NCBI GenBank assembly: GCA_910579145.1
Contig: CAJTTQ010000028.1
Location: forward strand, 17,614 to 26,451
Source of the DNA: an uncultured Eubacterium sp.
Lineage (GTDB): Bacteria > Bacillota > Clostridia > Lachnospirales > Lachnospiraceae
Length of the DNA: 8,838 bases
Reading direction: 5' to 3'
The notes under the pieces were generated by a model that was given only the letters and a program-made list of their open reading frames with translations, did not search any database and was not told the origin of the DNA. The position numbers and the translations under genes are program-made. How positions within the stretch are numbered: position 1 is the first letter of the stretch; each line of letters opens with the position of its first letter. This document shows, piece after piece, positions 7,737 to 8,838 of the stretch.

Positions 7737-7783
7737 GGTGATTACCGTAGGTAATTTTACCGCAGTGAATTCCGGTAATCGCC
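7737..7783. terminator. Inverted-repeat cluster between convergent genes, possible terminator
   Basis: GATTACCG (7740-7747) pairs perfectly with CGGTAATC (7773-7780), extendable to 11 bp (7737-7747 with 7773-7783) through one wobble. A mutually exclusive smaller hairpin, ATTACC-GTA-GGTAAT (7741-7755), is followed by TTTT ending at 7758 on the plus strand. Placement between two converging 3' ends suits a terminator, but the T-run is short and the larger hairpin has no T-tract on either strand. It overlaps the last codons of tyrA. Confidence 0.4.
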
Positions 7784-8626
7784 CGCTTCCTGAAAAAAAG
7801 CGTGGAGCGCTTCCTTATTTTCATTTTGGATATCGGTTTGGATGTCGCGAAGGCTGGATATGAATTTCTCCAAAAAACAGCATATGCTGTCTTTGTTGGA
7901 CAGGCATATACTTTCCCACATTTCGGGCGAGGAGGAAGCGATACGCGTAATGTCGCGGAAGCCGCCGGCAGCAAATGTCTTCATATAAGAATGTTCATCG
8001 TCATTATTTTGTACGAGATTTACGAGCGCAGCTGCCGCAATATGAGGAATATGGCTGACGGCGGCTGTCACATCGTCATGTGTGTCAGGATCAATGACGA
8101 CGCACTTGGACTGTGTGCAGGCGAGAAGTGACAGTAGCCGGTTTAGATGTTCTTCACTCGTCTGCGCGGTGGGAGACAGGAGGTAATAGCTGTCTTTTAA
8201 CAGTTCCGCTGTCGAATTGGCATATCCGGTTTTTTCAGAACCTGCCATCGGATGTCCACCGATGAAGTTACGTTCCATGCCGAGCCGGATGGCTTCTTTT
8301 TGGATGGTTCCCTTTACGCTGCCGACGTCCGTGATGATACAGGTTTCACGGATCAGTGGTTTCAGCGTGTGCAGGGCCTCTATATTTGTCAGAACAGGCG
8401 CACATAAAAAAAGAATGTCACATGCGGCGAACGATTCATTGATTTCGTAGACGAGACTGTTGATGACGCCCTCCTGCATGCCTTCTTCCAAGGCCGGGTT
8501 CTTTCTCCGTGTATATACCATAATATGAATTTCCGGGTGTCTGGAGCGGATAGCCCTGGCAATCGAGCCGCCGATAAGTCCAAGACCAAAAAAACCGATT
8601 GTTGAATCGTTCGTTTCCTTACCCAT
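7757..8626 (-). CDS. tyrA: Prephenate dehydrogenase (TyrA), no ACT domain
   Basis: TyrA performs the NAD(P)-dependent oxidative decarboxylation of prephenate to 4-hydroxyphenylpyruvate, the tyrosine branch of aromatic amino acid synthesis in the cytosol. Visible in the 289-aa product: Rossmann motif GLGLIGGS (14-21); TDVGSVK (99-105); GGHPMAGSE (123-131) with the likely catalytic H125; SHIPH (191-195); and GFRDITRIA (222-230) with a likely substrate-binding Arg at 224. The all-helical C-terminal half ends soon after, so the regulatory ACT domain of B. subtilis TyrA (371 aa) is missing. The start at 8626 is chosen because AAGGAGG (minus strand, 8643-8637) lies 10 bases upstream. An ATG at 8677 would add 17 non-conserved residues and has no RBS. 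It converges on the fused esterase-acetyltransferase gene and shows no functional link to it. Confidence 0.95.
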   Translation of the reverse strand: MGKETNDSTIGFFGLGLIGGSIARAIRSRHPEIHIMVYTRRKNPALEEGMQEGVINSLVYEINESFAACDILFLCAPVLTNIEALHTLKPLIRETCIITDVGSVKGTIQKEAIRLGMERNFIGGHPMAGSEKTGYANSTAELLKDSYYLLSPTAQTSEEHLNRLLSLLACTQSKCVVIDPDTHDDVTAAVSHIPHIAAAALVNLVQNNDDEHSYMKTFAAGGFRDITRIASSSPEMWESICLSNKDSICCFLEKFISSLRDIQTDIQNENKEALHAFFQEAGDYRNSLR

Positions 8627-8636
8627 GTTCCTAGAG

Positions 8637-8643
8637 CCTCCTT
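8637..8643 (-). promoter_or_regulatory. Ribosome binding site that fixes the tyrA start
   Basis: The minus strand reads AAGGAGG here, a near-perfect Shine-Dalgarno sequence 10 bases before the ATG at 8626. It lies inside the 17-codon extension that the upstream ATG (8677) would add, so the shorter protein is favoured. Confidence 0.85.
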
Positions 8644-8692
8644 TGTGAGTTGTGGTTACCGTATGCGGTTGTTTCATAAGCTGCTGGAATTT

Positions 8693-8721
8693 ATTTTACA
8701 GCAAATTGTCTGTTCTGTAAA
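8693..8721 (-). promoter_or_regulatory. Sigma-A-type promoter for tyrA
   Basis: On the minus strand, TTTACA (8721-8716) and TAAAAT (8698-8693) each match the consensus at five of six positions and are separated by 17 bases. Transcription would start near 8686, giving a leader of about 60 bases to the ATG at 8626. That is too short for a T-box or similar riboswitch, and none is seen. Confidence 0.65.
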
Positions 8722-8838
8722 TGATTAATGTAGTAATTGTGTGATAACAGTGAGAGCGGGTGCTGCTTGGGGGAGTATCGCCTGCCTGTAAGAAGTGAGG
8801 GAAAGTATGGTTTTGTCGCTGCTCCGATAGACTGAGCT
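8722..8838. other. Intergenic stretch, nothing identified
   Basis: No credible gene, terminator, repeat or riboswitch is seen upstream of the tyrA promoter. The only start codon with a purine-rich lead is an ATG at 8807 that opens a 7-residue frame closed by TAG at 8828. The stretch probably belongs to the regulatory region of a gene beyond the window edge. Confidence 0.5.

Noticed and set aside
7793..7812. Minus-strand hairpin followed by seven T residues near the 3' end of tyrA
   Set aside because: The stem is only 5 bp and lies within conserved-length coding sequence, where the T-run encodes Phe-Phe; too weak for a terminator.
8627..8677. Seventeen-residue N-terminal extension of TyrA from an ATG at 8677
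   Set aside because: No RBS precedes 8677, the residues are outside the conserved Rossmann fold, and AAGGAGG inside this stretch marks the ATG at 8626 as the start.
8807..8830. Seven-residue frame MVLSLLR with a GAGGGAAA lead
   Set aside because: Too short to assess, with no enriched amino acid suggesting an attenuator and no visible downstream hairpin or gene in the window.
1..8838. CRISPR arrays, tRNA or rRNA genes, IS ends, T-box or other riboswitches
   Set aside because: No regularly spaced repeats, cloverleaf or rRNA-like sequence, transposase motifs or recognisable riboswitch cores were seen on either strand.

Overview
The window looks like a chromosomal segment from a Gram-positive anaerobe of the class Clostridia, most likely Lachnospiraceae. 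The reasons are Shine-Dalgarno sites of the AGGAGG/GGAGG type, the Bacillota-like UvrA and UvrB sequences, the compact gene packing and the moderately GC-rich codon use. The family-level assignment is inference; no taxonomic marker such as rRNA is present.

Positions 1-450 are AT-rich and unlike the rest. They hold the 3' end of an unrecognised gene that appears to be broken by a frameshift, followed by a strong rho-independent terminator (410-450). A candidate LexA/DinR operator (418-429) sits inside the terminator hairpin, and an extended -10 promoter follows at 459-467.

Positions 527-5968 form a co-directional cluster: uvrB (662 aa), uvrA (945 aa) and a YfbR-type HD-domain 5'-deoxynucleotidase (195 aa). 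UvrA and UvrB are the damage-recognition and damage-verification proteins of nucleotide excision repair; uvrC is not in the window. The nucleotidase start overlaps the uvrA stop, so a nucleotide-pool enzyme is translationally coupled to a DNA repair operon.

Positions 6023-7726 encode the most unusual gene, an uninterrupted 567-aa protein. It joins an N-terminal SGNH/GDSL esterase, a Glu/Gln/Arg-rich coiled coil with internal repeats, and a C-terminal maltose/galactoside-type O-acetyltransferase (Mac domain plus left-handed beta-helix). The visible catalytic residues of both enzymes are retained, so one cytosolic chain may both add and remove acyl (acetyl) esters.

Convergent to it on the minus strand is tyrA, prephenate dehydrogenase (289 aa from the RBS-supported start, no ACT domain), with its own sigma-A-like promoter. 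A 7737-7783 inverted-repeat cluster separates the two 3' ends. Nothing convincing is seen from 8722 to 8838.
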